Shown here: positions 1 through 13,023 of the stretch, piece after piece
Layout: the number at the start of each line of letters is the position of its first letter
Position numbering within the stretch: position 1 is the first letter of the stretch
Source: Hydractinia symbiolongicarpus
Taxonomy: Eukaryota > Cnidaria > Hydrozoa > Anthoathecata > Hydractiniidae
DNA length: 60,000 nucleotides
Direction of reading: 5' to 3'
Assembly (NCBI RefSeq): GCF_029227915.1
Contig: NC_079888.1
Span: 14,989,001-15,049,000 of the forward strand
Translations under genes and position numbers: made by a program
Notes under the pieces: model-generated
What the model saw: only the letters and a program-made list of their open reading frames with translations
Database searches by the model: none
What the model was told of the DNA's origin: nothing

Positions 1-1686
1 CCATATGAAATCGCTGGGAAACTGGGCCCCAAAACGACGGATTTTTTATATTTTTGATGTATAGGGGGACAGAGCGCGGAAATCGTATAGAAATCCTATA
101 TACTCTCCACCGTGCTTACTTTTTCTTTTATATTTGGCTTATTTAATGAGGAAATGGGCTCCGCTACGCTCCGGGCGCTGACGCGCCCTCCGCTACTCTC
201 CGCAAAAAAGAGGGGCTACACATTTCCTAGTAACAACTATAAATAAAGATATGGCATTTCTTGTAAGGCTCTATATGCCAAAATTATGACATTTTCGTAA
301 CATTTTTTTGTAATTTTAAGGTTGTTTTGAGCAATGATATCTAGCTGGCATGACTAGATCACATGGATTTTTTTTTTTTTTTTGTGAACCTTTTTGTCAC
401 CTTTTTGTCACCTTGGATTAAACATTTTCAAATATTGTGTAGTTTGAAAATGTTGCCCATTCTGGAAAAAAGGACTGGAACTAGTTACCTAAACTGTTTT
501 TTTCGGAAGTTTGAAGGTCATTGATGGAAACCACATACGATTTCAATGCTTAGTTTAATGTTTTCTTTGTACAAAAGTAAGCACTTTACCCAATGCCATT
601 CAGATTCCCACATTGCTGTATAAGGTGTAACCAAATTTGGGCTTCAAAAGCAGGGAAAATTGGTCAATTTTTAGGAAAAAAGGTCCGAGAGGTGGTTTTG
701 AGCTATAATTTTTAGCTAAATGTGAAAAAAATTCTGCAAAACTGGTACACGATCCATAGAACTTATGGACTACAACAGAATCCATATGAAATCAAAGTGA
801 CTGCTAACTAATTTTATAATTTATATAATTTCAAACATGGAACCCAGAAATTCCTTAAAAATGGCCCAAAAAGGCCCAGAAATAGCAAATATTTAATGGG
901 CCATAAAATCTTAACCGATAACCGAAATCGAACAAAATTTTCAAAAAATTCCTAAAACCATAGTATCTTTAACATAAGTAAAAATCTAGTAATTTTGGAA
1001 ACCTCACTTCCTTTCCTTATTGAGTATTGCCTGATTCTTACAGAAAATGGCTCTTAATGTAAATATTTGTAAGGAGAAGGTAAAAAAGTTAATTATGACG
1101 TTAATTTCGTTTTTTGTAAAATCTCTGACCTTCATTTTTATTAAAAAGGGAATTTGCAGAGGTTCATTAACACAAAATAAAACGAAAATCTGTTTGTTTT
1201 TAGCACATACAGTATAACAATATCAAGCGCTTCTCAATAGTTGGCAGGTAATTATATTATTAGTAGCTTATTGAGTAAATTATTTCTACCATGGAGATGC
1301 TTTCTGTTTCTAATAGTTGCAACATGCATTGGAATTTTATTAAAGACAATACAGTGGACGGATGTGATTATCCATGGTGAAATCAGATTTTCACTTAAAT
1401 TTGTTTAACCGCAGTTAGACACAAAAAATCTAGATAAAAAAGTTGGGAATCCAGAACTTTTTATACTAGAAGAAATGAAATGTATGCTCTTTTTTAATTC
1501 GTGTGTATCTTTCTGTAGCTGAGGATATGAAAAATAAAGGGACAAGTCTCTCCAATTTAAAGTGTTCCCGCTATAATAATATTGTGTTACTACTAGCAAG
1601 AAATACGCAGGTGGTTTGATATCTTCTTAAATTTTTTAATCAAGGGTAAAAATAACGATGCTCACATAGTGAACAGCGATAAGGAC

Positions 1687-1754
1687 TTTTGATGACCCAT
1701 GGAAAAGTCCCCGTCGTAATTTTTTACTGAGGGCTTTTTCAAAGGTCATCAAAA
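1687..1754. repeat. imperfect inverted repeat (cruciform or MITE-end candidate)
   Basis: The left arm 1687-1712 (TTTTGATGACC...) and right arm 1729-1754 are complementary apart from a few scattered mismatches, around a 16-base spacer. A second inverted pair, GGACTTTT (1683-1690) with AAAAGTCC (1703-1710), overlaps the left arm. It could fold as a hairpin or be the remnant of a small fold-back element. No gene adjoins it. Confidence 0.6.
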
Positions 1755-2379
1755 ATCTACAACATAAATGTTATTACTATTATTACTACTAACTTATTAG
1801 ATTTTAAAAGTATTTATGATTCAATTATCTTCAATTTAATTGTAACACGTGGCGTAAAACGCCCACAAAATGTAAATTTCACTTTTACAATCAATGCTTT
1901 ATTGTCGAACTTGGGAATACTTAACGTAGTGAGTCTAATGAGCATATTAAAGTAAAACCGACATGATAACAATTTTTAGAAATGAAAAAAAAAATAAACG
2001 AGAAATGAAAGTTAGAAGACGATAAGTGCATAAATACACGGACCAAAAGTAACAATAATAATGTTTAGCAGGCCGTTATTGAATATTAATGGCCATTAAG
2101 ATCGCAACAATGTGTTCTTGCCAGCCCTTTTAATTAGTAATAATTGAAAATAAATACACGTTAAAAAAATTAGTGACCACTTTTCTTCGGACATCGTTTA
2201 AACCAGCAAGCAAGTGAATATATGGATGTATATCGACAATAATACCCCTGACGCTCTGCTTCTTTCAATTACTTCAGGGCAAAAGGCGATTAATGATCCA
2301 CATAATACGATGCAGGAGATTCATGCGACGCGGGCAAAATTCTACAGATTTTTCCAATGAGCTAAAGTCGAATAGCTAC

Positions 2380-2533
2380 TTTGCACTAAGAATTAATAGA
2401 ACAAATATTCCCGAGATATGTACAATGATGAATGAAATTTATACAAAAGACGAAACTTTGCACTAAGAATTAATAGAACAAATATTCCCGAGATATGTAC
2501 AATGATGAATGAAATTTATACAAAAGACGAAAC
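2380..2533. repeat. perfect 77-bp tandem duplication
   Basis: Bases 2380-2456 and 2457-2533 are identical by eye (unit starts TTTGCACTAAGAATTAATAG). Perfect identity in non-coding DNA suggests a recent slippage-type duplication, or an assembly duplication. Confidence 0.95.
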
Positions 2534-4239
2534 CGTGTATTTATTAATGGACTACTGGCTAGGCCATACTTTAATGATCACAAGCCATGATGGTAGCAGC
2601 AAGTAACGATGATGGAGATTTCTTGGAATTTTCTAAAGGGTGAATTCGCGTGGATAATTTTACGGGCTTGCGATTAGTATTTCAGCATGTAATTTCTTAT
2701 GTTACGGAAATTCTTATTTTTAAGTTGAATCGAAATGCATCCGAAAAAGCTTTAGTTAAATGTAGATTTGTGTGTTTTTCGTGTGTTACTCCTTCAGGTC
2801 AGACTAGTAATGTTTACAAACATTGTCCTGCCGACCAGAATGCACTTTATTAGACAGTCACAGGATCATGTCTAATGACAGAGTGGGATTGACGAATGAA
2901 ATATAAGAAAATACATGTATATACTATCAAATGCTTGTGTATTGCAGGTTGAATGAAAAAAATGGAGAAGCAAGTTTCGGTTGCTTGACATACCTTGGTC
3001 AACACTCTATGTACGTAGTTGCGTAAACAAACTACCAAATTTCTACAATGAACGCATAATGAAATTTTGGGTACGAGTTATCAACGAACTCCAAATATTT
3101 TTTAAAACGAAGCTGGACACGCACTTTAAATAGTAAGTGTGAATGCATTAAGTGAAAAAAGTAAGGAAAAAATGTTGTAAAAATACCGGATTTTTAAATT
3201 TCCCACTTGTGCGAACGACCATAGTATTTGCTGGAGTAAGGTTGTCAGTATAATTTTCTTTGTTTTTTAGCTACAAAACTAACTGCTATAGCAAAAAAAT
3301 AAATTTTCTTATAGAAAAATCAAATGTGAAGAAACAAATACGTAGGGTGCTGAAATAAGCCTTTAAACACACACAGAAACCATTTTTGTACAAAAAGGAC
3401 CCTATTCTCATAACAATTATTACTTCCAGTGATCACATCGTGTTACAAATGTCCCCATTGAGGAATAGGTAATTTTATACACGACCTGTTAAGGAAGCAG
3501 ATTCTGCTTTGTATTCGTTTGTTCGACCTTTAAAACAAATATACTTATTCTAAAATTATAAGAGCATTTTAAAAGAAGAAGTCGTTAAACCGTAGACAAT
3601 TCAACGGGCACCAGTCCTATGTATCACGGTCTTTAGATTATAACCCGTCTTTATATCCCAAGATATTTTGAGCATAATCTGGAAATGCAAAGAGGTGTAA
3701 GAAGGTGGGTGAATATTTTAAAATTAAATTTCCTCAGAATATCATAGATGTAGGGGAGAGGTTAAAAGCTTCGTAAGAAATATATATACAGAACAAGATG
3801 ACCCTGTATGCTAAACCAAGCAAAGTTTTTTCTACGCTATATTTTACCATACGTAAACGTTGTCAGTGCGAAAATCATTTTTTGTATTAAGACGGAACCT
3901 AAGAAGTACTGGAAAGAAGATACTTTGTTTAAAAATGTACTAAACTCCAAGAGCGAAATTTCACAAAATATCCGCCTCTTGTGAATGTACCGTAATGCTT
4001 AAAATGAAAAATCCTTTTATTAGAAGCCCTTCGATTTAATGTACCTATAGAAATAAATGTTGAATATCACCAATAAGGATCTTTCTAAAAATTTTCTCGA
4101 AATATCGAGAAAAGACAAATAGTCGATACTGTACCAGTTTTGTAATACTTGAAGATGATGTCATCAACCTTTAAAAAATTCCACGTGAATTTGAACATCA
4201 TAAAATACCGCCCTTACGCAAATTTACTTTTTTTAACTC

Positions 4240-4375
4240 ACGGAGAAATGCACCCGTCACAACAATGAATAAAAACATATTGCATTTGCTGTTTTGTGTG
4301 TCCGTATCATGAGGTTTTTTCTGGCACTCTCCACACACAGACAAAATACATATATTAATAATATAGACATTGATG
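4240..4375 (+). repeat. diverged copy of a short dispersed repeat (copy 1)
   Basis: The order of motifs GTCACAACAA, ATAAAAACATATTGCATTTG, TGTGTCCGTA, CACAGACA and TTAATAATATAGA matches the clearer copy at 57483-57655 base for base over several blocks. No coding capacity. Probably a non-autonomous mobile element. Confidence 0.5.
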
Positions 4376-5210
4376 ATAGGTAATAAAAGTCTAATCAACG
4401 CACACACTTTTAATCACTGCCTCCAATAAAGTCACAAAATGTAAGGGACGTTTAGATAATTTTTATATCTCTAATAGCCGCCAAATTTTTTAACAACGTG
4501 TTCACAACTGCTGCGCACAGCTTTTTTAAAATTCTCTAGAGTATTTTATCATTGTTATTTTCATATATGACTCTGTTTACTAAAACTGCTAGTATGATAT
4601 ATATGCTTATAATGTTACACAACTTACAATTGTAAAAAGGCACATAATCTCCTTAATTTTTTGCGTTAATACCCCATTCTATTTAAAAAATATTTCCTGT
4701 CTCGTTTGATCAGAAACAGGATATATATACTTTGCACACGAGCGAAACGTCCCAACCTTTAAACTCGAACAATACGTCTTACGTTCTTTGTACAGTTTCT
4801 ATGCCACATCGATGTATGTGTTGACATTATAAGCGTTTTATCGCTACATTTATAATTGTATTAGCATATAAGTAAATTAAATACCATTTTTCTATAGAAA
4901 TGTTAATTGAAATCTTTGGAAAGCAATGTTAATTAACTAAATCTGCTATCAATATTATCGAAGGAAAGTTATTTCAACAATGTTTTAAAAAATTGTTACG
5001 TCATCTTCTTGTTTACATGTCATAGACAACTTTCCGGTAGCATTTTCTATGGGTGCCCATTTACTGCAAAATGTGTTGGGTTGGGTTGGGTTATTTCTTT
5101 TTTTCTGATACTATTTCCTTCCTGCTCTGTGCCTTTTCCTCTTCCATTCAAGAAAGGGAAATACAAAATAGCATTAGAAGAAAGTTGGGGAATTTTATTT
5201 CATTTTGCGA

Positions 5211-5222
5211 ATCATATAAAAC
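5211..5222 (+). promoter_or_regulatory. TATA-like element upstream of the 5316 gene
   Basis: The sequence ATCATATAAAAC holds TATAAA at 5215-5220, about 100 bases before the ATG at 5316. That spacing would allow a transcription start near 5245 and a short 5' leader. Assigned by position and motif only. Confidence 0.35.
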
Positions 5223-5315
5223 AAACGAAAAAAACATGATTTACAAGGAAACTTTTAAAGAGGGCAAAGCTCCTAAGAAGTACCAAGTGGGACTAACCAG
5301 CGCAAATTTTTAATT

Positions 5316-6224
5316 ATGTTGTGTTTAAGAACTTCTGTTATCGTCTTGGTATTTTGGATGTTAGCACAGGTATGAAATTTAATATTAATCAAAAATCCCT
5401 AATGTTGAATTATGTTTCCGTTACTATATGTATAACTTCTTCTCGATTTATATGTGCATATTACCTAATTATAGGAATCCTATCAAACAAAGTTGTGCTG
5501 GGCTAGCAACAAACTGCCTCGGTACATTGCAGCTAGTTGCACGACGACCAACGAAATTGACGTTACAATAAAGCCACGATGGAAAAATAATCTTCTAAAG
5601 CTGGTGGGAAAGTTTGAAATCAAACTGGAAATCGTAAGGCAAAGTTCTACCGATGGTTTCTCATTAACATTTCCATTTATTTTCACCAAATCGAATGCTA
5701 AAAAAATTAAGGCATCATTACAGAGATATATCACTTGTCTGAAGGGTCAATCAATTGGCGATGCCAATTGTTCTCAGCCAATTGTTAAAAACCGAGCAGG
5801 GGATGACAAACAAGGCAAAGTTCTGATCGTTTTGAAAAAATATAAAGCAAGATATAGGTTTGATGTTGACCGTCTTGTTGTAAGCTTTGAGAAAAGAGAA
5901 AAGCAAGTGCGAATAAAACGATCAGCGACTTCACCAAACAACTATGGTAATGTTACGAAAACTGGAACTGGTAAGAATGGAACAGAAGAAGTGAGCCTTT
6001 ATAAACAATGCAAAACTGGCACCTCGGCATTTCGCTGCACAGGTATAAAGGCAATCAAATCCGAAGGAAGGGAATCACAAGAAAAAGCAAGAACCAAACG
6101 GGTAGCATTTATGCGCGTTAAGATATACGGTGTACAAAAGGAACAGCAAAGACGTTCACTGGATTATTGGAGCGTTCTAAAGGTTGTTAATCTTGTCATC
6201 AATGGTTTGGCAACAATATTGTAA
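5316..6224 (+). CDS. predicted secreted basic protein, two exons, family not recognised
   Basis: I read two exons. Exon 1 (5316-5369) encodes an 18-residue start, MLCLRTSVIVLVFWMLAQ, with the charge and hydrophobic core of a signal peptide. An intron of 105 bases (5370-5474) begins GTATGA and ends TTATAG. Exon 2 (5475-6224) continues in the same phase and stays open for about 250 codons to a TAA. The predicted product is about 267 aa. After the signal peptide it has six cysteines, three N-glycosylation sequons (NCS, NVT, NGT), many Lys/Arg residues and a hydrophobic C-terminus (VVNLVINGLATIL). The long open frame in AT-rich DNA, consistent splice sites and a signal peptide split off by a phase-0 intron make this the best host-gene candidate in the window. 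I do not recognise a domain, and further exons cannot be excluded. Confidence 0.6.
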
Positions 6225-9189
6225 TGGTGTACTTGTTCATAAAAAGCTTTCTTTTGAGCAACCGACAAAATATATTAAACGTTAATTAACTTTGGATAGG
6301 TTTTAGCTTCTTTTATATAGGACTTATTAGGATCATATAGAAGTAATATTGAGTTTACATTGTTAATCAATATAATCTTATGTACTATAATCTTGAGGCA
6401 CATTTAGTAAGGAGACATGAAAGTTAAGGAAAAGTCCCTTCATAGTCAAGGTAGATTTTCTCGTGAATATTTCACTCTTCTATTCTTTTGTTCTATACAA
6501 AGACCACGACTTAATCTTGATTTATAGGCAATAAGAATAAGAGTTTATTAGAGAAGTCCAGGTATTATCTTCATATCAGTTTTTTTTTATTATTAATCGT
6601 CACCGTTTTTAATATTGTATTCTTCATTATGAATCACGCTGGTAAAAATGTTACCATTGTGAATATAGTTTAAGACATGTTCTTTTAATTCTATCCATTA
6701 TTCAAAAGCATTCTTGATTCGCAATCTTCAATCGTGTACAAAAGGCATGGGTCTTGCTTCTACCCACTCCCGTCATTCAATTTTGAAAGGTGAACTTTGT
6801 GGCTGACTGAGGTAGCGAAATTGCTGCAGTGATAACTGTTGTACCAACACTAAAAATTAGTGTAGACGGGTGTATTATCTGCAGAAGTTTTATGTTTTTT
6901 GTTGATTTTGCTATTTTTTTCGAGTAAGGTTGTCAGACTTGACATAATTCGCGAACGATTGTTGTGTCCATGCTGTCAAAGAGCTATTGGACTGCAAGAT
7001 TGGTAATAGAAGATCTCCGTCATTGATGGTATTCTTTATTCTTGCACAATAAAAATAATAAACAGATACTCATAAGGACAGTCATAAACAAACTATTCAA
7101 AAAGTGAGATTTAAGAAGTTATTCGCACTTATAGACAACCTGTTCATGAATATTTGCTTTTTGATAATGATATTTTTTCTTTTTTGCCACTGCTTTCAAA
7201 CAAAAGAGACAAAATGGAGTAGCGGTAGCGCATTCTGCTCGTACTCACATAGTATTAGATCCTCACTCCGGCGCACAATTAATGCAGTCTTGTCAGTCAT
7301 CAACTAAAGGCCAATTTGTGTGTTAAGCAAGCAAGAAAGCAAGTAAGTCAGAGCAATGTTAGACATATGTCTGGCGATAAAGTTAGATTGTTACAGTAAA
7401 AGTGGAGGAAGAGCCTGCCATTTGAATGGAACATGCAAAAACCTTTGTACTTAGTTACTTTAGAGTTTGACAGTATTCGTTTTAGTGGTACAAAAAGTTA
7501 CAATCTGCAAAATGTATCAAAACTATAAAAAAACAGTTTCTTTTAACGAAAAATTAAGAACAACAAGAGGAGCTGTACTTGGTAAAGAATACTATATTGA
7601 TAGCTTTAGTAAGGCTATTAATAGCTTTATACGATTTTAAAGTCATTGTCGTTGCCTTTTAACAGCTTTGTCCGAGTTCAACATTTGATTACTGATTTCG
7701 CATATGCAGTAGTGTGACAACGAGTAGAACAACTGGTAAAAATGAGTAAAATAGCACCACATTGGACGCAGCCAATACATAAAGAAATTTAAAGTGCGAT
7801 ATCATTTTCTCTTTGTTTTATTTTTACAATAAAATGTATACATGACAAAGGTATGATCTTCTTAAAGTTAAAGGCGAGCAAACGCAACATTATATACGCA
7901 ACGAAATAACGAAATGCATGGATCGTTAGGTTTATAGTTTGCGCACATTTGCTGATCAATTCTCTACACATACCATCAGCTTAATCAGAATCAAACTTTT
8001 TACATGCGTAGTGAACATTGATAACGCTCAATAAAATACAAGTTAATGGTTAATTAATTTTCCTTTTTAAGCATATTCCGAGGAAGACTATACGCCCAAT
8101 CATAAAAAGGTGTGTTTGTAGTAACACTTGATAAAATAAGAAGCAAACCGAAAAAGGTGATCAATTAGGACAATTACGAGGTATTTAGAATTTAAATCTT
8201 CATGTTGTTTTTGACTTACTGCACATTTACTGCACACCAGATCATTCTCAGATTTATAAACAAGTTCTTATGTCTAATATAATTATCCTGTTGCTATAAG
8301 GTCCAATATATGGGGTACGGTAAAGAAGAGATAAGTACAAATTTTCGATCAACTTTTAACTTCGACTTGAGTTCAAAGCTAAAATAATAACAAAAACGTA
8401 TAAAATAAGCGTACAAAATAAACGTACAAAATAAACGTACAAAATGGATAAATGTATCAATTCACTGTTGTATCGCGTACAAGTACTGACGCTGGATTCC
8501 TCTTGTATTTACCTTTGTTTACAGACTTTGATTTGGCGGACTTCGAATTATAGAATGACTTTGATTTTGAGCGGGCTTGACTTAAAGATAGACTTCGACC
8601 TTTTACTATGCCTTCTTTGTTTCAACTAAAGAAAGCACCGCGCGAAGTTTCTAATTACAATCATTCGTATAAAATGCCATACAGGCAAAGTAGACATAAA
8701 GCACGGCATTTCCACTCCATTCCTCTACACCCAGAGAGAGCGAATATTCGAATGAATTTAATCAGCAGACTCTTCCAACAAACACAATCGTGCCACTATT
8801 CGTTTTCATCTACACCGAACGTATAATTCCGTCGTCACCTGAATGCACATAGGTAATTCGGGCTAGGGGCCAATGTGATTGAGGAACGTTGACAGTTTGA
8901 ACAATTACTAAGTCTGCAACACGAAAGTTTCGACTGTTTTGTAGCCATTTCTTTCTCCACGTTAATAACGGCAATACTCACGTACCCATCTGCTCCTAAA
9001 CATGTTTTTTGCGGCTAGCACTGATCGCCACTTTTTGTGGCGAAAGAGAAACAGTAGGATACAGATTACACCAATGATATCGTCCTTTTATTTTTCTTTA
9101 TTGGATTATAATCGTAGGATCTAACAACATGCAACTTTATTCACGCCATTTGTTTTGGAAAAGCAAAAGTATCTTTTTTCTTAAAAAAT
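6225..9189. other. AT-rich region without a recognisable gene
   Basis: Open frames here are short and look random. The stretch holds a 13-bp tandem repeat near 8.4 kb and a perfect 7-bp hairpin with a T5 loop at 9025-9043 (TCGCCAC / GTGGCGA). The 5' boundary of the LINE that follows cannot be fixed; it lies somewhere before 9190. Confidence 0.5.
8397..8448 (+). repeat. four tandem 13-bp units
   Basis: The unit CGTACAAAATAAA is present four times in a row, the outer two copies slightly diverged. This is a simple minisatellite. Confidence 0.85.
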
Positions 9190-9246
9190 AGGTTGGTGTG
9201 GACATCTCCTGATATGAAAGTATATAAAAGTATCATATATATAAAG

Positions 9247-9660
9247 ATGGCGCTGCGGTGTACGGACGTGTTCCGCCACCTCTTATTACTTGTTGTTATA
9301 TTTTCTGTGAAAAGGCCTACTTTTACATCAGCTGGACCTGCAATTTATGATATTTTGGATACAAATACTGGTTTTACTATGGAATCGTTTGATTTCGTGC
9401 AAGACTGTTATTACAGTTCATCTTTATGGGTTTATAAACAGAATCATATTTATAAACTTAATCTTGATCTCAGAGAAACGACTTGGTTACTTTTAATACT
9501 TGCCGGGGACGTTGAAATCTGTCCGGGTCCTAATTGTGGCGCTTGCTTGAATAATATAAAGCATAACAAACAAAAGGTAACATGTATTGGATGTACTCAA
9601 TTTTTTCACAACATTTATTTGCACTCAATGCAGACTCAACCACGACGGGGGTCGAACTGA
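9247..9660 (+). pseudogene. LINE N-terminal region: hydrophobic leader, 2A-like motif, PHD-like finger
   Basis: The ATG at 9247 (context AAGATGGCG) starts a Leu/Val-rich hydrophobic stretch. At 9484-9531 the frame encodes WLLLILAGDVEICPGP, which matches the 2A ribosome-skipping consensus except that Cys replaces the Asn of NPGP. A cysteine cluster follows at once (NCGAC, then VTCIGC, then His), the start of a PHD-type finger; the frame breaks near 9600-9660 and the rest of the finger (CICTQC) lies in another frame. In related non-LTR elements 2A-like peptides sit at the N-terminus and can influence targeting. With the Asn replaced, skipping here is probably weak or absent. Confidence 0.75.
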
Positions 9661-10625
9661 AAATGACACTATTAACTTCTTTTCAGAAAAGCGTGGTTTC
9701 AAACTTCTTTATCTGAACGCCAATGGCTTGTTTGGAAAAATTGACCAAATCGGGGACATGTTATTCAGTACTAGAAAAAACATTCACATATTTGGAATAA
9801 CTGAATCTCATCTAACTGAAATAATTCCGGATTCACTAGTTTCAATTGAAGGATACCGTACTGTAAGGAAAGATCGAAAAACAGGAATTGGTGGTGGTGT
9901 TATTGTTTGGCAACGTAGATTTGACTTGAAGAGTGATATCGAATTCATAGTTGTAGAAATCTTTGTAGAAAAGTCCAAATCTTTTATCCTTTGTGTCATG
10001 TACCGACCCCCGGATAGTTCATTACATGGTACAAAAAAATTTCGAAACTTGTCTTAACCACTTTTTGACAATTAGCTCAACGGAAGATGAAGAAACTTTA
10101 CTACTGGGAGATCTTAATATAGATTATAATAAACGCAATGATCATAAACAATTAAAAGACCTATTTGTTATTGTGGATCTTAAGCAACTCATCAAACAGT
10201 TCACTAGAGAAACGGAAAGTTCAAAAACGATAATTGATGTAATTTTTACCTCGCATCAAAACAATGTCAAAGAAACAATAGTTCTACCATTAAGGATCAG
10301 TGATCATGACTTAATTGGTGTAAACAGAAAAATAAATGTCAATCGCTATGTACCTCGTAGAAATAAAATTCGAGATTATAAAAATTACAACGCAACTCGT
10401 TTTAAGGATGATATGAAAAACTCTGATTGGGATTCTATTATCTTTAAAGATACCATGAATGAAAGCTGGGATGCATTTAAATCAAGAATCCTCGAAATCA
10501 TTAATATTCATGTTCCACTCAAAGAAATATCTATTCGAGGAAAGTCGTGTCCGTGGCTCTCTGGTGAAATTAAAACAAAAATGAGAGAAAGGGATCATAT
10601 TTTGAAAAAAAGCAAGGAAATATAA
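9587..10625 (+). pseudogene. LINE endonuclease (EEP/AP-endonuclease-like) domain
   Basis: Two overlapping frames (9587-10057 and 9993-10625) together show the endonuclease landmarks: LLYLNANGLFGKID, GITESHL, MYRPP, LLGDLNIDY and ISDHDLIGV. The final Asp-His and the catalytic Glu are present. The frame change near 10,010-10,050 and the stop at 10625 show decay. This enzyme nicks target DNA for target-primed reverse transcription. Confidence 0.85.
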
Positions 10626-10629
10626 CAAC

Positions 10630-12448
10630 AGTTTTGACTGGGAAAGCTGTAAAAGAATCCGTAATAAAGTCACCACTCTTATACGTCAAAGTAAAAAGAA
10701 ATATCACCAAAACATTTTTACTGAAAACGTCAATGATTCTAAAACATTTTGGAATGAGATTAAAAAGGTTTACCCGGTTAAACCAAAAAAAGGTGTTAGT
10801 AATGTTATCGATGTTGATGGATGCTTAATAAGTAATAAATCGAGGATAGCTGGTTGTTTCTGTAAATTTTTCTCAAGTATCGGTTCCAAACTTGCGAATA
10901 CTATTACTTCCATTGGTGATCGGAGATGAATGTCTTATGAGTCGAGCAAGCTTTCCCTTAACAAGAATATGTCAGTGTTCAAATTTAATGCAGTTACTCC
11001 TGATTTACTTAAAAAACGACTAAAGAAACTGAAAGTGTCAAAAGATGCCGGTCCGGATGGAATACCGCCTCGTCTCATAAAGGATTGCGCCGATGAAATT
11101 GTACTTCCACTATGCTACCTAATTAACTTGAGTCTTCGGTCTCATACGTTTCCATCGGCTGAAAAAGTAGCACGTGTGACTCTAGTATACAAATCGGAAA
11201 ATTTCCGCACTAAATGTATTCTCGAAGATTATCGAACAAATTGTACATCACCAACTGTGCAATTATCTAGAAGAAAACAACCTTCTTCAGTGCCAACAAT
11301 TCGGATTTCGTAAACAGCGATCTACGCAACAAGCGGTGTCATTGTTTGTCGAAACTATTCGCAAAAATGCAGATAAAGGAGAATGCACTGGGGCGATTTA
11401 TCTCGACTTGCGAAAAGCCTTCGACACTGTGAACCACTCGCGGCTTTTACACAAACTCCAACTTCATGGCATCCATGATATCGAGTTGCAGTGGTTCGAA
11501 GATTATTTATTCAATCGTACCCAATATGTCACATACGATAACATAAATTCATCACCTTAACAGATTACTTGTGGTGTACCCCAGGGTTCAACCTTGGGTC
11601 CATTACTATTCCTTCTACTCGTTAACGACTTACACCAACTACTAAGTTAACTGAAAGTACTTTTGTATGCCGATGACACTGTTGTATTTTACTCATCAAA
11701 ATCGAGCAAAGAAGTTGAATCAGTTCTTAATAACGAAGTCCAACGTATTGCAGACTGGATGAATGAAAACTGTTTAATAATAAATCTTAAAAAGGGAAAG
11801 ACTGAGTTTGTTATGTATGGAGCTCATCAAAACCTACGTAAACAGGAAGCATGTACCATCAAGATAAATGCTACGTCCATTAACAAAGAAGATAATTATA
11901 TCCATCTGGGGGTTAATCTGGACAACCATCTGACACTACAGGAACATCTCAACACAACGTACAAAAAGGCATCTGGAAAGCTCAAATTACTCAAAAGTAT
12001 TCGATATCTTTTGACAGCTGACATGGTAAAATCGGTTTATAACAATGTTATCCTGCCGAATTTACTTTATTGTTATCCAATAATGCTGTTTTTATCGAGA
12101 ACCCAGGAAGACAAGTTACAATGTTTACACAATCGAGCGTTTAAAGTTTGTGGTGGTACCCATCAATGTGATTCTATTGCAACGATCAAGAAACAAAGAG
12201 CTGCGGTTGAAGTTTTCAAAAGCATCAATGGCATCACTGAAAACCACTTCAATTTCGAGCAAATCAACCACACAATGAATACTCGAAGAAATCAATCAAA
12301 CATCAAACTTGGCCATCTTAGGACTGAATTCGCAAGAAAATCTTTCGGTCATCAAGGTGGCATGATTTTTAACGAATTACCAACTGTACTGCAGAAAGAA
12401 TCATCATTGTTTTTATTTAAAAGAAGCATTAGGGTTATTAAATTTTAA
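10630..12448 (+). pseudogene. LINE reverse transcriptase
   Basis: Reverse transcriptase landmarks appear in order across several frames: KVSKDAGPDGIPPRLIKDC near 11,040, YLDLRKAFDTVNH near 11,400, VPQGSTLGPLLFLLLVNDL near 11,580, YADDTVVFY at about 11,665 (catalytic Asp pair intact) and HLGVNLDNHL near 11,905. The longest clean frame is 11663-12448. Breaks lie near 10,630, 10,830-10,930, 11,200-11,335, 11,560 and 11,650. The product would copy the element RNA at the insertion site. Confidence 0.9.
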
Positions 12449-12746
12449 ATTTTACTTTTGTTCCCACACAGCGTCGCGTCTAATTACCTCTGCGCACTTG
12501 GATTTCCTTTCCATCAGTTTTGTTTTTCCTCTTCGTGTCTTTTCCAGTGTGGTATCGGGACTGTCTGTCTCAGCGCATTCGCCTGTTCTGCTATTTTGTA
12601 TATTTCATTTTTGTCTTCTAAATAATACATTTTTTTATCATTTTTAAAATTTTTAACATTATTTATTATATACTTGTATATACAGGAACCTTATTGATAC
12701 CAGGATTGTCTTTATGAACCCTGATTAGGACACCTGCAAATAAATA

Positions 12747-13023
<277 letters not shown>

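Larger units (their letters stand above)
1..5210. other. AT-rich gene-poor region
   Basis: No open frame here has the length or composition of a gene. The stretch holds a G+C-rich island near 160-205 with a perfect 6-bp hairpin (173-178 with 183-188), a T-run at 369-383, an inverted repeat near 1.7 kb, a tandem duplication near 2.4 kb and a copy of a short repeat family near 4.3 kb. Apart from these, nothing is recognisable. Confidence 0.6.

Noticed and set aside
5009-5313. Two overlapping plus frames upstream of the secreted-protein gene
   Set aside because: They overlap each other in different frames, end before the signal-peptide exon and cover the likely promoter; no family features.
7214-7275. 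tRNA-like or SINE head (TAGCGGTAGCGC ... ACTCCGGCGC)
   Set aside because: Only an A-box resemblance; no convincing B box and no body shared with the other SINEs.
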